This document shows positions 9,632 to 18,575 of a DNA stretch of 64,000 nt, piece by piece. Below the pieces are notes generated by a model. It saw only the letters and a program-made list of their open reading frames with translations, made no database searches and was not told the origin of the DNA. Within the stretch, counting starts at the first letter, position 1. Each line of letters begins with the position of its first letter. Where the stretch lies: positions 76,551-140,550 of the forward strand of contig DKFJ01000012.1 in assembly GCA_002452335.1 (NCBI GenBank), given 5' to 3'. The stretch comes from Deferribacteraceae bacterium UBA6799. Lineage in GTDB: Bacteria; Chrysiogenota; Deferribacteres; Deferribacterales; Geovibrionaceae. The position numbers and the translations under genes were made by a program.

Positions 9632-10086
9632 TTTTCTCTCCTGTTCGCTTTCTCCAGTCTGCGCAGAAGCGATGACATCTCAGTCAGCTCGTCATCTGTC
9701 ATACAGGAGAAATAGTCAGCCATATTTCCGGCGTGAACCGGAAAAATCTTTTCTATCAGATCATATCCGTCCTTAGTTACAGTCAGCTTGATCACTCTTC
9801 TGTCTTCTGCGTCCTGCTCGGAGGATATCAGCCCTTTTTCCTTCAGGTTTCTCACCACCACGGTCATGTTTCCCGGCGTGCTGAGCACCAGACGGGTCAG
9901 CTCGCCCACAGATAGCGTGCCCATGTGATAAAGAGCCTCCAGAACGCCGAACTGATCCAGAGTGAGTCCTTTGCTCTCTATGAACACCGTCTCCCTCGCT
10001 CTGATGTTTCTAAATGCTCTGGACATCTCTATCCAAGCTCTCATGGCGGCGTCAGATTTTTTTCCGTATGATTTTTTTGTTTTCAT
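9628..10086 (-). CDS. MarR-family transcriptional regulator
   Basis: 152-residue winged-helix repressor. The DNA-binding core (LSVGELTRLVLSTPGNMT) and the wing with D-x-R (DAEDRRVIKL) are typical. It is the first gene of a two-gene operon with the pirin protein, and a perfect 18-bp palindrome lies about 20 bases upstream of its start, so autoregulation relieved by a small molecule or oxidant is likely. Only one cysteine (YFSCMTDDE) is visible, so it does not look like an OhrR-type two-cysteine peroxide sensor. The ligand is unknown. Confidence 0.9.
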   Translation of the reverse strand: MKTKKSYGKKSDAAMRAWIEMSRAFRNIRARETVFIESKGLTLDQFGVLEALYHMGTLSVGELTRLVLSTPGNMTVVVRNLKEKGLISSEQDAEDRRVIKLTVTKDGYDLIEKIFPVHAGNMADYFSCMTDDELTEMSSLLRRLEKANRREK

Positions 10087-10107
10087 GTCTGCCTCTGATA
10101 TGAAATA

Positions 10108-10125
10108 TATTACTAATTAGTAATA
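10108..10125. promoter_or_regulatory. Perfect palindromic operator for the MarR protein
   Basis: TATTACTAATTAGTAATA reads identically on both strands (18 bp) and sits just upstream of the marR-pirin operon. Length and position match MarR-type operators. Binding is inferred. Confidence 0.72.
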
Positions 10126-10138
10126 ATGCAACAGAAAA

Positions 10139-10165
10139 AAAGCGGTGTTTCCACCGCCTTTTTAT
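10139..10165 (-). terminator. Terminator of the ammonium transporter gene
   Basis: AGCGGTG and CACCGCC(T) form a stem, with A-rich sequence to the left that becomes the T-run on the minus strand. Confidence 0.75.
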
Positions 10166-10167
10166 TA

Positions 10168-11421
10168 TTAAGAATTGTAAGCCGTTTCACCGTGCTGGGA
10201 ACGGTCGAGACCCAGAGTCTCGTCCTCTCTGGTGACACGCAGGCCAACCGCTTTGTCCACCAGTTTCAGTATAATATATGTCAGCGCCACGGTATAGACC
10301 AGCACAGCCCCCAGTGAGCCCAGCTGAACCAGAAGCTGTTTCGGGTTGCCATAGAACAGACCTGTTCCGCCCACAGAGGCAAAGAGTCCTGTGGCTACAG
10401 CGCCCCATACTCCGCCCACTCCGTGTATGCCTATGACGTCCAGCGAGTCGTCATATTTCAGCCTGAATTTCAGAAAGACAGCCAGATAGCACAGCACCCC
10501 TCCGGCAAGCCCGATAACCAGAGCGAACACCGGAGAGACATATCCGGCGGCGTTTGTAACAGACGCCAGACCCGCCACTATACCCGAAGAGATACCCAGA
10601 GCGGTTGTCTTGCCGTGTCTGTATTCCATGAGAGACCAGCTGAGTCCGCCGCCGCATCCGGCTATGAATGTGTTCACGAATGCCAGATACGCCACACCGT
10701 TCACCGCCAGAGCGCTTCCGGCGTTGAACCCGAACCATCCGAACCACAGAAGCCCTGTGCCGAAAACTGTCAGCATAAGGTTATGGGGGAGGAACTGGTG
10801 CTTGGGAAAACCATCCCTATTGCCCAGAACAATGATGAAGACAAGAGCAGCCACAGCAGATGTGAAGTGAACCACGATACCTCCGGCGAAATCCAGCACG
10901 CCGAAAGTGCCCAGAAAACCGCCGCCCCACACCCAGTGAGCCACGGGAGCGTATACCACTATGCTCCATACCGCTATGAACATCACAAAGGCGGAGAATT
11001 TCACCCTCTCAACAATAGAGCCGCTCAAAAGAGCGCAGGTGATGATGGCGAACATGCCCTGAAACATGGCGAAGACGGGCTCGGGGATTGTACCCCTGAC
11101 CGCTGTCATTACATTGGAAAGTCCCAGATAGAGTGTTCCGCCGATAAAAGCGTTGCCATCGGGAGCAAAGGCAAGCGAATGTCCGGCAAAGATCCAGATG
11201 AGCCCCACCACAAAGATGGAAACAAAACTGTACAGCATGGTGGAAAGCGTGTTCTTTGCGCTTACCATGCCTGTGTAGAATACCGCCAGTCCAGGCAGCA
11301 TAAAAAGAACAAAGGTACTGGAAATCAATACCCAAAGTGTGTCCGCCTTGTCGACAGCTCCACTCTCTCCCGCGAACGCGGAGCCTGTGAGCAATGCGAA
11401 CATTGCAAATAATTTTATCAT
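10168..11421 (-). CDS. amt: Ammonium transporter of the Amt family
   Basis: Multi-pass inner-membrane channel for ammonium/ammonia, 417 residues from the ATG at 11421. That ATG is preferred over an in-frame TTG at 11436 because it begins a clean signal peptide (ending near GSAFAGE). Conserved features include MVSAKNTL, the twin pore histidines (HFTSAVAA and GIHGVGGVWG) and the phenylalanine-gate region. No PII (glnB/glnK) gene is adjacent, which is unusual for amt loci. The C-terminal tail (DEDETLGLDRSQHGE-like) resembles the tail that PII normally contacts. Confidence 0.96.
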   Translation of the reverse strand: MIKLFAMFALLTGSAFAGESGAVDKADTLWVLISSTFVLFMLPGLAVFYTGMVSAKNTLSTMLYSFVSIFVVGLIWIFAGHSLAFAPDGNAFIGGTLYLGLSNVMTAVRGTIPEPVFAMFQGMFAIITCALLSGSIVERVKFSAFVMFIAVWSIVVYAPVAHWVWGGGFLGTFGVLDFAGGIVVHFTSAVAALVFIIVLGNRDGFPKHQFLPHNLMLTVFGTGLLWFGWFGFNAGSALAVNGVAYLAFVNTFIAGCGGGLSWSLMEYRHGKTTALGISSGIVAGLASVTNAAGYVSPVFALVIGLAGGVLCYLAVFLKFRLKYDDSLDVIGIHGVGGVWGAVATGLFASVGGTGLFYGNPKQLLVQLGSLGAVLVYTVALTYIILKLVDKAVGLRVTREDETLGLDRSQHGETAYNS

Positions 11422-11490
11422 TTCGTCACCCCACAAAGTGTTTAACTTAATAAGGGTGAAAAATCAATATTGAATGATATTTGTGGAAAA

Positions 11491-11514
11491 AAGGCGGGAC
11501 AGGACGCCCCGCCT
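11491..11514 (-). terminator. Terminator of the rbsDACB operon
   Basis: AGGCGGG and CCCGCCT form a 7-bp stem. A run of A to the left gives the T-run on the minus strand. It lies just beyond the rbsB stop. Confidence 0.82.
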
Positions 11515-11522
11515 GAGAAGAT

Positions 11523-12398
11523 TTATTTTACTACCAGTTTCAGACCTACGGGAACATAGGCATCTACTTTCTTACCGGAGAGAACAGCCTGTGCTGTTTC
11601 CACGCCTTTTGATCCGATGAATGCTGGCTGCTGAGCCACTGTGGCTGCCATTCCGCCTGCTTTCACAGATTTAACTGCATCGTCTGTGGCGTCAAAACCG
11701 ACCACCAATATCTTTCTGCCTGTACCCTGAATAGCTTTCAGAGCGCCCAGAGCCATTTCGTCATTATGAGCGAAAACAGCGTCTATTGCGGGCTGTGCCT
11801 GAAGGATGTTCTCCATTACGTTCAGACCCTTTGTTCTGTCGAAATCAGCTGTCTGACGGGCTACAACTGTGATGGCGGAACCTTTGACGGCGGCATTGAA
11901 TCCCTTGCCTCTGTCTCTGGCGGCAGATGTTCCGGGTATGCCTTCCAGCTCAACCACTTTGCCTTTTTTGCCCAGTTTTTCCATAATGAACTCGCCTGCC
12001 ATTTTTCCACCGGCTACGTTGTCAGAAGCGATGTGAGAAACCACTTTGCCCTTGTTGGCGCCTCTGTCCAGAGTAATCACGGGGATTTTGGCTCTGTTTG
12101 CCATAGTGATGGCATTGCCCACCGCGTCAGAGTCTGTGGGGTTTATCAGGATTGCGGAAACACCTCTGGAGAGCAGGTCTTCCACGTTTGCTATCTCTTT
12201 TGCGGGGTCATTCTGAGAGTCCAGAACCACAAGATCGATGCCCAGTTTCTTCGCCTCTGCCACTGCTCCGTCTTTCAGTGTGACGAAGAAGGGGTTGTTC
12301 AGAGTGGAGACAACAAGCCCGACAGTCTTTCCGGCTGCGTAAAGCGGCATGACGGCCATCATTGCCAATGCCAGCACGATCAGAAGAATTCTTTTCAT
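11523..12398 (-). CDS. rbsB: Ribose ABC transporter, periplasmic binding protein
   Basis: 291-residue periplasmic sugar-binding protein of the RbsB family with an N-terminal signal peptide (about 22 residues, ending near LYAAG). Typical blocks are STLNNPFF, DSQNDPAKE, NPTDSDAV, VITLDRGAN, HIASDN and FAHNDEMALGA, the ligand-contact positions of ribose-binding proteins. Last gene of the rbsDACB operon. The context with rbsA, rbsC, rbsD, rbsR and rbsK makes ribose the probable substrate. Confidence 0.95.
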   Translation of the reverse strand: MKRILLIVLALAMMAVMPLYAAGKTVGLVVSTLNNPFFVTLKDGAVAEAKKLGIDLVVLDSQNDPAKEIANVEDLLSRGVSAILINPTDSDAVGNAITMANRAKIPVITLDRGANKGKVVSHIASDNVAGGKMAGEFIMEKLGKKGKVVELEGIPGTSAARDRGKGFNAAVKGSAITVVARQTADFDRTKGLNVMENILQAQPAIDAVFAHNDEMALGALKAIQGTGRKILVVGFDATDDAVKSVKAGGMAATVAQQPAFIGSKGVETAQAVLSGKKVDAYVPVGLKLVVK

Positions 12399-12414
12399 AA
12401 ACTACTCCTGTAAA

Positions 12415-13353
12415 TCATTTCTTTCTATCCATAAGGACAGCTATGAGAATCACAGCTCCTTTTGCGATCATCTGATAGTATGACGATACGTTCATCAGGT
12501 TCAGGGCATTGTTCAGTATGCCGATGATGAGCGCTCCGATAAATGTTCCGAATACTGTACCTATCCCTCCGGCAAGACTGGTTCCTCCCAGAACCACGGC
12601 TGCGATGGCGTCCAGCTCATATCCGGCTCCGGCTGTGGGCTGGGCGGACGAGAGTCTGGCTGTGAGCGTAATGCCCGCTATGGCGGCTGTCAGACCGCTG
12701 ATGGCGTATACGGCTATCTTTATCCTGCTGACACGGACGCCGGAAAGGCGTGACGCCTCCTCATTGCCCCCGATGGCGTAAACATAGCGTCCGAAACGGG
12801 TATGTTTCAGCACATACCATGACAGCACAAAAACAATGATCATCAGCAGAACCGGAACGGGAACGCCCAGCACATATCCTGTGCCGAACCATGAATATAT
12901 GTCGGCGGCGGCGTCATATCCTGTGGATATGGGCTTGCCGTCTGTAAAGACCAGAGTAACGCCCCTGAGCAGTGTCATGCTCACCAGGGTGGCGATGAAG
13001 GGCTGTACCTTGCCCTTGGTGATGGCGATCCCCGCGAATATTCCCAGCAGAGTACCCAGAGACAGCGTGGTGAACAGAGTGAGCGCCACGCCCATGTCCT
13101 CCGCTATCATATACGCCGAGATAGCTCCGCAGAGAGCCAGTATAGAGCCGACCGAGAGGTCTATGCCGCCTGTGAGGATGACGAACGTCATACCCGCCGC
13201 TATGACGGCGTTGATGGATGTCTGGCGCAGGACGTTCATGATGTTTCCCACAGAGAGGAAACGGGGACTGATGAGCGACACTATCACAGCCAGAAGCAGA
13301 AGCCCCAGAAGCGGTCTGAATTTTACCAGAAATTCTTTAAAGGTCATTTTCAT
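12415..13353 (-). CDS. rbsC: Ribose ABC transporter permease
   Basis: 312-residue inner-membrane permease of the branched-chain/monosaccharide ABC class, with about eight to ten helices. Signature segments are LTGGIDLSVGSILAL, AIGGNEEASRLSGV (the EAA-like loop contacting RbsA) and AAVVLGGTSLAGG. It lies 16 bases downstream of rbsA and 16 bases upstream of rbsB in one operon. Confidence 0.95.
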   Translation of the reverse strand: MKMTFKEFLVKFRPLLGLLLLAVIVSLISPRFLSVGNIMNVLRQTSINAVIAAGMTFVILTGGIDLSVGSILALCGAISAYMIAEDMGVALTLFTTLSLGTLLGIFAGIAITKGKVQPFIATLVSMTLLRGVTLVFTDGKPISTGYDAAADIYSWFGTGYVLGVPVPVLLMIIVFVLSWYVLKHTRFGRYVYAIGGNEEASRLSGVRVSRIKIAVYAISGLTAAIAGITLTARLSSAQPTAGAGYELDAIAAVVLGGTSLAGGIGTVFGTFIGALIIGILNNALNLMNVSSYYQMIAKGAVILIAVLMDRKK

Positions 13354-13369
13354 ATTGTCCGCTCCTTAC

Positions 13370-14878
13370 CTACCCTGCGTTCCTGCTGAGATTTTCTATA
13401 GCCAGCTTCATTATCTTCTCCTGAGTGGCGTCCTCTTTCATTAGCTCACCCGCCACGCTTCCGCCGCTCATGACTAGTATGCGGTCGCTCATGCCCATAA
13501 CCTCTGGCATTTCGGACGAGATGAGGATGATGGCTATGCCGTTCTTCTTCAGGTCGTTTATCAGTTCGTATATCTCTTTTTTCGCGCCCACGTCCACGCC
13601 CCGGGTGGGTTCGTCCAGAATCAGCACCTTCGGCGCTGTGACCAGTCCTTTTCCTATGGCAACCTTCTGCTGGTTGCCGCCGCTCAGGTTCAGCACCTTC
13701 TGCGATGGTCCGGTGGTCTTGATGGACATTTTATTTATATATTCTTCAGAAACCTGTATCTCTTTTTCGGTGGAAACATGTCTGAACATGTTCTGAAATT
13801 TTTTCAGCGCAGGCAGAGTGATATTCTCCTTCACAGACATTCCCAGTATAAGCCCGAGCTGTTTTCTGTCTTCGGACACATAGGATATACCGTTGTCTAT
13901 GGCGCTGGAGGGATGGTTTATCTTCAGCGGTCTGCCGTCCAGAATTATCTGTCCGCTGTAGAGAGGCATAGCGCCGAAGATGGATTTTGCCACTTCGCTT
14001 CTGCCTGAGCCCATCAGCCCGGCAACACCGAGAATCTCTCCCCTTTTCACTATGAAGCTCACGTCCTTCACTCTGTGGTTGGTAAGCCCCCGGGCCTCGA
14101 ACACCACATCCGTTCCGGGAGCGCCGGACGCCGGATATCTGTCGTGTATAGGTCTGCCCACCATCAGCTGAATGATGGATTCCTCTGTGAGGTCGGACAC
14201 AGCCCGGGATGTGACAAAAGTTCCGTCACGCAGCACCGCCGCCCTGTCGCAAATATCAAAAACCTCCGAGAGCTTGTGGGAGATATAGACTATCGCCCGC
14301 CCTTCCGCTTTCAGCTCACGGATGACGCTGTAGAGGTTTTCTGTCTCCACGTCCGTCAGAGCGTCTGTGGGCTCATCCATTATGATTATTCTGGCGTTCA
14401 TGGAGAGCGCCTTGGCTATCTCCACCATCTGAGCCTGCCCCACGCTGAGACTGCCCACCTTAACGGAGGGTTTTATATCCATGCCGAGGCGTGTCAGATA
14501 TTTTTCCGCCTCTGCGTTCATTTCAGAAAATTTTATCTTTTTATAGAAATTAACGGGCTCTCTGCCCAGAAAGATGTTCTCGCCTACGGTAAGCTCCGGA
14601 ATGAGATTCAGCTCCTGATGGATAATGGCTATGCCCTTCTTCTGGGCGTCTTTCGGGTCTTTCACCACGAAGGGTTTGCCGTTGTACAGTATCTCTCCGG
14701 AGTCCTTAGTGTATACCCCGCTGAGTATCTTCATCAGGGTGGATTTGCCCGCCCCGTTCTCCCCCAGCAGAGCCAGCACCTCTCCGGCGGTTATGCTCAG
14801 AGACACATTGTCCAGCGCCTTCACCCCGGGAAACGCCTTATTGATGTTTTTCATTTCCAGCAGTGGCATATCAGACAT
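13370..14878 (-). CDS. rbsA: Ribose ABC transporter ATP-binding protein (two ABC domains)
   Basis: 502 residues with two tandem ATP-binding cassettes. The first has Walker A GENGAGKS, signature LSVGQAQM and Walker B IIIMDEPT. The second has a degenerate Walker A (MGSGRSEV), signature LSGGNQQK and VLILDEPTRGVD. This is the standard RbsA/MglA layout. The start codon overlaps the rbsD stop by one base (TGATG). Confidence 0.95.
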   Translation of the reverse strand: MSDMPLLEMKNINKAFPGVKALDNVSLSITAGEVLALLGENGAGKSTLMKILSGVYTKDSGEILYNGKPFVVKDPKDAQKKGIAIIHQELNLIPELTVGENIFLGREPVNFYKKIKFSEMNAEAEKYLTRLGMDIKPSVKVGSLSVGQAQMVEIAKALSMNARIIIMDEPTDALTDVETENLYSVIRELKAEGRAIVYISHKLSEVFDICDRAAVLRDGTFVTSRAVSDLTEESIIQLMVGRPIHDRYPASGAPGTDVVFEARGLTNHRVKDVSFIVKRGEILGVAGLMGSGRSEVAKSIFGAMPLYSGQIILDGRPLKINHPSSAIDNGISYVSEDRKQLGLILGMSVKENITLPALKKFQNMFRHVSTEKEIQVSEEYINKMSIKTTGPSQKVLNLSGGNQQKVAIGKGLVTAPKVLILDEPTRGVDVGAKKEIYELINDLKKNGIAIILISSEMPEVMGMSDRILVMSGGSVAGELMKEDATQEKIMKLAIENLSRNAG

Positions 14879-15297
14879 CAGAACACCACACCGGAATGCA
14901 GGATTATATTGGAATAAGGCGTGGTCTCTCCGGTTCTTATCACCGCCTTCGCCTTTTTCGTCATTTCTTTAAAAATCTCGTGAGGCACGCTCTCCACCGC
15001 CACAGGTTTTCCCTGCGAATACACGGCGCTGTCCACCGCCTCTTTCACCACGGAGAACATCTTCGGGTTTTTCACAGCTATCTCGTCCGCTATGGTCACC
15101 ATCTCTATCTGAAGCTCAGACAGCACGGCGTCCAGAACAGTGGCGAAATCCGGCACACCGGCGGTGACAGCCAGATCTATACGCCTCACGCCGTCCGGCA
15201 CAGGCAGTCCGGCATCGCCGATAACCAGAGTATCCGTATGCCCCATCTCTGATATCACAGTTGAAATTCCGCTGTTCAGAAGTATGCCTTTTTTCAT
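14878..15297 (-). CDS. rbsD: D-ribose pyranase
   Basis: 139-residue enzyme converting beta-pyranose to beta-furanose ribose for ribokinase. Typical N-terminus KKGILLNSGISTVI, catalytic His in GHTD, GDAGLPVP, and the C-terminal TGETTPYSNIIL block. First gene of the rbsDACB operon and divergent from rbsR. Confidence 0.95.
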   Translation of the reverse strand: MKKGILLNSGISTVISEMGHTDTLVIGDAGLPVPDGVRRIDLAVTAGVPDFATVLDAVLSELQIEMVTIADEIAVKNPKMFSVVKEAVDSAVYSQGKPVAVESVPHEIFKEMTKKAKAVIRTGETTPYSNIILHSGVVF

Positions 15298-15424
15298 ATT
15301 TGCTTCCTCTAACTAAAGGATACCAGACGAATTACGGATAGCAAGAGAAGTTTTTAGTAAATTTTAATAAAATTTTAGTTGATTCACACAAAAATGTGAT
15401 ATAATGAAAGCATATAGTCAAGGC

Positions 15425-15440
15425 TGGAAGCGCTCTTTAT
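15425..15440. promoter_or_regulatory. Candidate RbsR (LacI-family) operator in the rbsD-rbsR divergent region
   Basis: TGGAAGCGCTCT contains the AGCGCT core that LacI/PurR-type repressors recognise around a central CG. It lies between the divergent rbsD and rbsR starts. The flanks are only partly symmetric, so the exact operator borders are uncertain. Confidence 0.5.
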
Positions 15441-15495
15441 TAAATGAATTTTTTTAGGTATTTAAACATTTGTTCCCTTAGAAGGTTTTAAAATC

Positions 15496-16524
15496 ATGAG
15501 AAAAAAAATTACTGTAACGGAGATAGCAAAGCTAGCCGGAGTATCACCAGCCACAGTCTCTCTGGTGCTCAACAGCAGAGCGGGAGTCAGCCAGGAAACC
15601 CGTGACCGTGTGCTGAAGATAGCCCGCGAGCACAGCTATAAGGGCGTGTCGTCCGGCGATCCGTCCTCCAGACACAAGACACTGCTGTTCGTCAGCATTG
15701 TCAAACACGGGCATATCCTGAACAAGAACCACAAGACCTTCGTGGCGGACTATATAGACGGCGCGCAGCTCGAGGCAGGAAGAAAGGGCTATTCGCTGGA
15801 GGTGGTCTCCTTCGATGGTTTCGTTCCCACAGAGATAATCGGATACATAAACAGCTCCCACGCCAAAGGAGCCGTCATCCTCGGAACTGAGCTGGATGAA
15901 AAAGATCTCCAGCATTTTCTCAGGCTGAAGATACCTGCGGCGTTCATAGACCTGTTCTGTACCCACATGCCCTATGACTTTGTGGATATGAACAACGATT
16001 CGTCCGTTTATAATCTGCTGACACACCTGACCGCCGCCGGACACAAGGACATCGGCATAGTGACAGGCTCCATCGACACGGCGAACTTCTCCATGAGGCG
16101 CTCGGCGTTTGAAAAGACCATGAAGATACTGGGGCATCGATTCAGACCGGAGTTCGTCTTTACAGTGGACTCCACATACGAGGGAGCATATCAGGATATG
16201 CTTGATGTGCTGAAAACCAGACCGGAGCTTCCCACCGCTCTCTTCTGCGTGAACGATATCATCGCCGTAGGATGCATCAGGGCGCTGAAGGAATCCGGGA
16301 TAAAGGTCCCGGACGATATATCTGTGGCGGGGTTCGACAATCTGCCCATGACATCCATGCTGGAACCTCCGCTCACCACCGTAAAAGTATCAAAGAAAAA
16401 GATAAGCATGACAGCCGTGATGCTTCTGATCAGAAGGATAAAGGACGGAAACTCCATGCCCTATGAAAAAATAATGATAGGCGGAGAAGTAGTGAAAAGA
16501 AACAGCGTCAGACAGATTGACTGA
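15496..16524 (+). CDS. rbsR: LacI-family transcriptional regulator of the ribose locus
   Basis: 342-residue repressor. The N-terminal HTH reads VTEIAKLAGVSPATVSLVLN with hinge segment. The C-terminal half is a periplasmic-binding-protein-like ligand domain (HITTV-type end: PPLTTVKVS). It lies divergent from rbsDACB and 11 bases upstream of rbsK, so ribose is the likely inducer. The family assignment is clear. The name rests on context. Confidence 0.9.
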   Translation: MRKKITVTEIAKLAGVSPATVSLVLNSRAGVSQETRDRVLKIAREHSYKGVSSGDPSSRHKTLLFVSIVKHGHILNKNHKTFVADYIDGAQLEAGRKGYSLEVVSFDGFVPTEIIGYINSSHAKGAVILGTELDEKDLQHFLRLKIPAAFIDLFCTHMPYDFVDMNNDSSVYNLLTHLTAAGHKDIGIVTGSIDTANFSMRRSAFEKTMKILGHRFRPEFVFTVDSTYEGAYQDMLDVLKTRPELPTALFCVNDIIAVGCIRALKESGIKVPDDISVAGFDNLPMTSMLEPPLTTVKVSKKKISMTAVMLLIRRIKDGNSMPYEKIMIGGEVVKRNSVRQID

Positions 16525-16535
16525 CCGGAGGACGT

Positions 16536-17447
16536 ATGAGCAGATTTTGCGTAGCTGGCAGCATCAACATGGATCTGGTAACCAGAACACAAAGATTCCC
16601 GAAACCCGGGGAAACATTATACGGCGAATCGTTCACCACCTTCACAGGGGGCAAGGGAGCGAATCAGGCGGTGGCTCTGGCCAAGCTGGGCGCTGACACG
16701 GCAATGATCGGCAAAACAGGCAGCGATGTCTACGCATCTGAGTATCTGAGCTATTTCAGCGGGCTTGGTATCGATATATCCTGCATCCGCAGGGCGGACA
16801 CATCCACAGGGATAGCTGTGATCACGGTGGACGGCTCAGGCGAAAACTCGATTATCATAGTCCCCGGAGCGAACGCCCATGTGGACGAGACATACATCAA
16901 TTCATGCGCCGGAATGATCGGCAGAGCGGACTATCTGCTGCTTCAGCTCGAAATACCTATGGACTCCGTAGTTCAGGCGGCAGTAACAGCCAGAAAAAAT
17001 AATACTCTGGTGATACTGGATCCCGCTCCTGCGGCTCAGGTGCCGGATATCCTCCTGAAAAATACCGACATCATAACCCCTAACGAAACAGAGGCGGAGG
17101 CGCTCACGGGTATACATCCGCAAGACGCCGAGAGCTTTGGCGAGGCGGGAAGAAGACTGCTGGAAAAAGGAGTCGGTACAGCCGTGCTGAAGGCCGGAAA
17201 AAAAGGCGCCTATGTGTGCGATCAAGGGGGCATGACCCATGTGAAAGGCTTTACCGTGGAAACGGTGGACACCACCGCCGCCGGAGACACCTTTAACGCC
17301 GGACTGGCATACGGGCTGGGCATGGGACTGTCTGTCACAGACGCCGCCCGGTTTGCCAATGCCGCGGCCGCTATCTCCACCACCAAACAGGGAGCACAGG
17401 CAGGCATGCCGTCAATCGAGGAGGTAAAAAAATTACTTCAGCAATGA
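16536..17447 (+). CDS. rbsK: Ribokinase
   Basis: 303-residue PfkB-family kinase that phosphorylates ribose at O-5. It carries GGKGANQAVALAKLG (substrate/PfkB signature 1) and DTTAAGDTFNAGLAYGL (signature 2, with the catalytic Asp in AAGD). The usual TGAGD reads TAAGD here, a tolerated change. Preceded by GGAGG and co-transcribed with rbsR. Confidence 0.95.
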   Translation: MSRFCVAGSINMDLVTRTQRFPKPGETLYGESFTTFTGGKGANQAVALAKLGADTAMIGKTGSDVYASEYLSYFSGLGIDISCIRRADTSTGIAVITVDGSGENSIIIVPGANAHVDETYINSCAGMIGRADYLLLQLEIPMDSVVQAAVTARKNNTLVILDPAPAAQVPDILLKNTDIITPNETEAEALTGIHPQDAESFGEAGRRLLEKGVGTAVLKAGKKGAYVCDQGGMTHVKGFTVETVDTTAAGDTFNAGLAYGLGMGLSVTDAARFANAAAAISTTKQGAQAGMPSIEEVKKLLQQ

Positions 17448-17783
17448 AACGGAAGCTGTCCCGTCCATAAAAAAAAATAATAAACGACAAATAAAGTGTT
17501 CTTTAACAACGCATTATGCAGAGCGTGGTTATCTGAAAAAAATAATTCGTGTATTTTTCATTATTGTCATAAACTTGTATTTCGAACCGTAAAAACCCGC
17601 ATTATTCAATTTTTTTATCTGTAAATAATTAATTGACTTTCCCGCAAAGCGCTATATATAACCAAACATAACGGTTTTTATAGATACTGACGGTTGTATA
17701 TATTGATATAGATAGCAACCGTTTATTTTTGCTCTTATACCGTTATATAAAAATATATATAACGCTTTATTGGAGGTTGTATA
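17448..17783 (+). promoter_or_regulatory. AT-rich 336-bp control region of the cytochrome/Fe-S/NrfD operon
   Basis: No gene is visible here. A plausible sigma-70 promoter is TTGACT (17633-17638), a 16-base spacer and TATATA (17655-17660). An inverted repeat CGGTTG (17691-17696) / CAACCG (17716-17721) follows in the presumed leader and could form a hairpin or protein site. GGAGG precedes the cytochrome ATG at 17784. The LuxR-type regulator encoded downstream is an obvious candidate for binding here (inference). Confidence 0.5.
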
Positions 17784-18575
17784 ATGGACGGAAAAATATC
17801 GCGCAGAGACATGCTGGCGAAAGCAGCTCTGGTCGGCGCCGGCGCCTTAGCCGGAAGCCTCATCTCTCCCAAGGCCGAAGCGTCAGATGATGAATCACTG
17901 ATGAAACAATGGCCGTGGCCCTATGTTAAGCTCGATCCCGCAGTAACAGCGGAGATCGCTTATCAGAACTGGTATAACCTCGGATGCGGAGGAACAGTTA
18001 TGTTCTCCATATTCGACCAGCTGGCCAAAAAAATCGGCGAACCCTACAAATCCTTCCCCGTGGAATCATTCGCCATTTATGAAGGCGGTATAGCCGGATG
18101 GGGAACCACCTGCGGCTCAGTGAACGGCGCGGGAACAGTAATCAGTCTTATCGTGGGACCTCCCACATGGGAAGACAGGTCTAAGACCATCACATCAGAT
18201 ATCTTCGACTGGTACAGCCACACAAACATGCCCGTTTATGTGCCGCTGAAACCCCACGCAAACAAAGACAGCATCCCCCACACCGTGAGCGACTCGCCCC
18301 TGTGCCACGTCTCCGTGAGCAAATGGATGAAAAAAGCCAACGCCGCTCTGGGCAGTGAGGAGAGAAAAGACAGATGCGCCAGAGTGTCCGCCTCTGTCGC
18401 TTATAAAGTTGTTCAGTATCTGAACATGATCCACGACGACAAATTCGACAAAGAACACGCTAACTGGTCAGGACCTATAAAATCAGGCACCACCGCTCAG
18501 TATAACTGCGCCGACTGCCACGGCAAGAATGTGCCGAAACCGCCTATGCCCAAAAAACCCACCGCAGGGGAATGA
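17784..18575 (+). CDS. Tat-exported split-Soret-like cytochrome with C_GCAxxG_C_C domain
   Basis: 263 residues. A twin-arginine leader (SRRDMLAKAALVGAG) is followed by a C_GCAxxG_C_C-type domain: Cys in LGCGGTVMFS, TTCGSVNGAG, then Cys in SPLCH and DRCARVS. Close to the C-terminus lies one CxxCH motif (CADCHGK). The combination matches split-Soret cytochrome c of sulfate reducers, where a dimer stacks two haems. First gene of an operon with a four-cluster ferredoxin and an NrfD protein, so it probably receives or gives electrons in the periplasm. Its reaction is unknown. Confidence 0.8.
   Translation: MDGKISRRDMLAKAALVGAGALAGSLISPKAEASDDESLMKQWPWPYVKLDPAVTAEIAYQNWYNLGCGGTVMFSIFDQLAKKIGEPYKSFPVESFAIYEGGIAGWGTTCGSVNGAGTVISLIVGPPTWEDRSKTITSDIFDWYSHTNMPVYVPLKPHANKDSIPHTVSDSPLCHVSVSKWMKKANAALGSEERKDRCARVSASVAYKVVQYLNMIHDDKFDKEHANWSGPIKSGTTAQYNCADCHGKNVPKPPMPKKPTAGE

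Noticed and set aside
10423..11412. Long open frames opposite the amt gene, and similar ones opposite the MCE, kinase and molybdoenzyme genes (for example 30429-31397 plus strand)
   Set aside because: They are antisense to strongly supported genes, have biased compositions rich in His, Arg and Ser, and lack ribosome sites and family matches.
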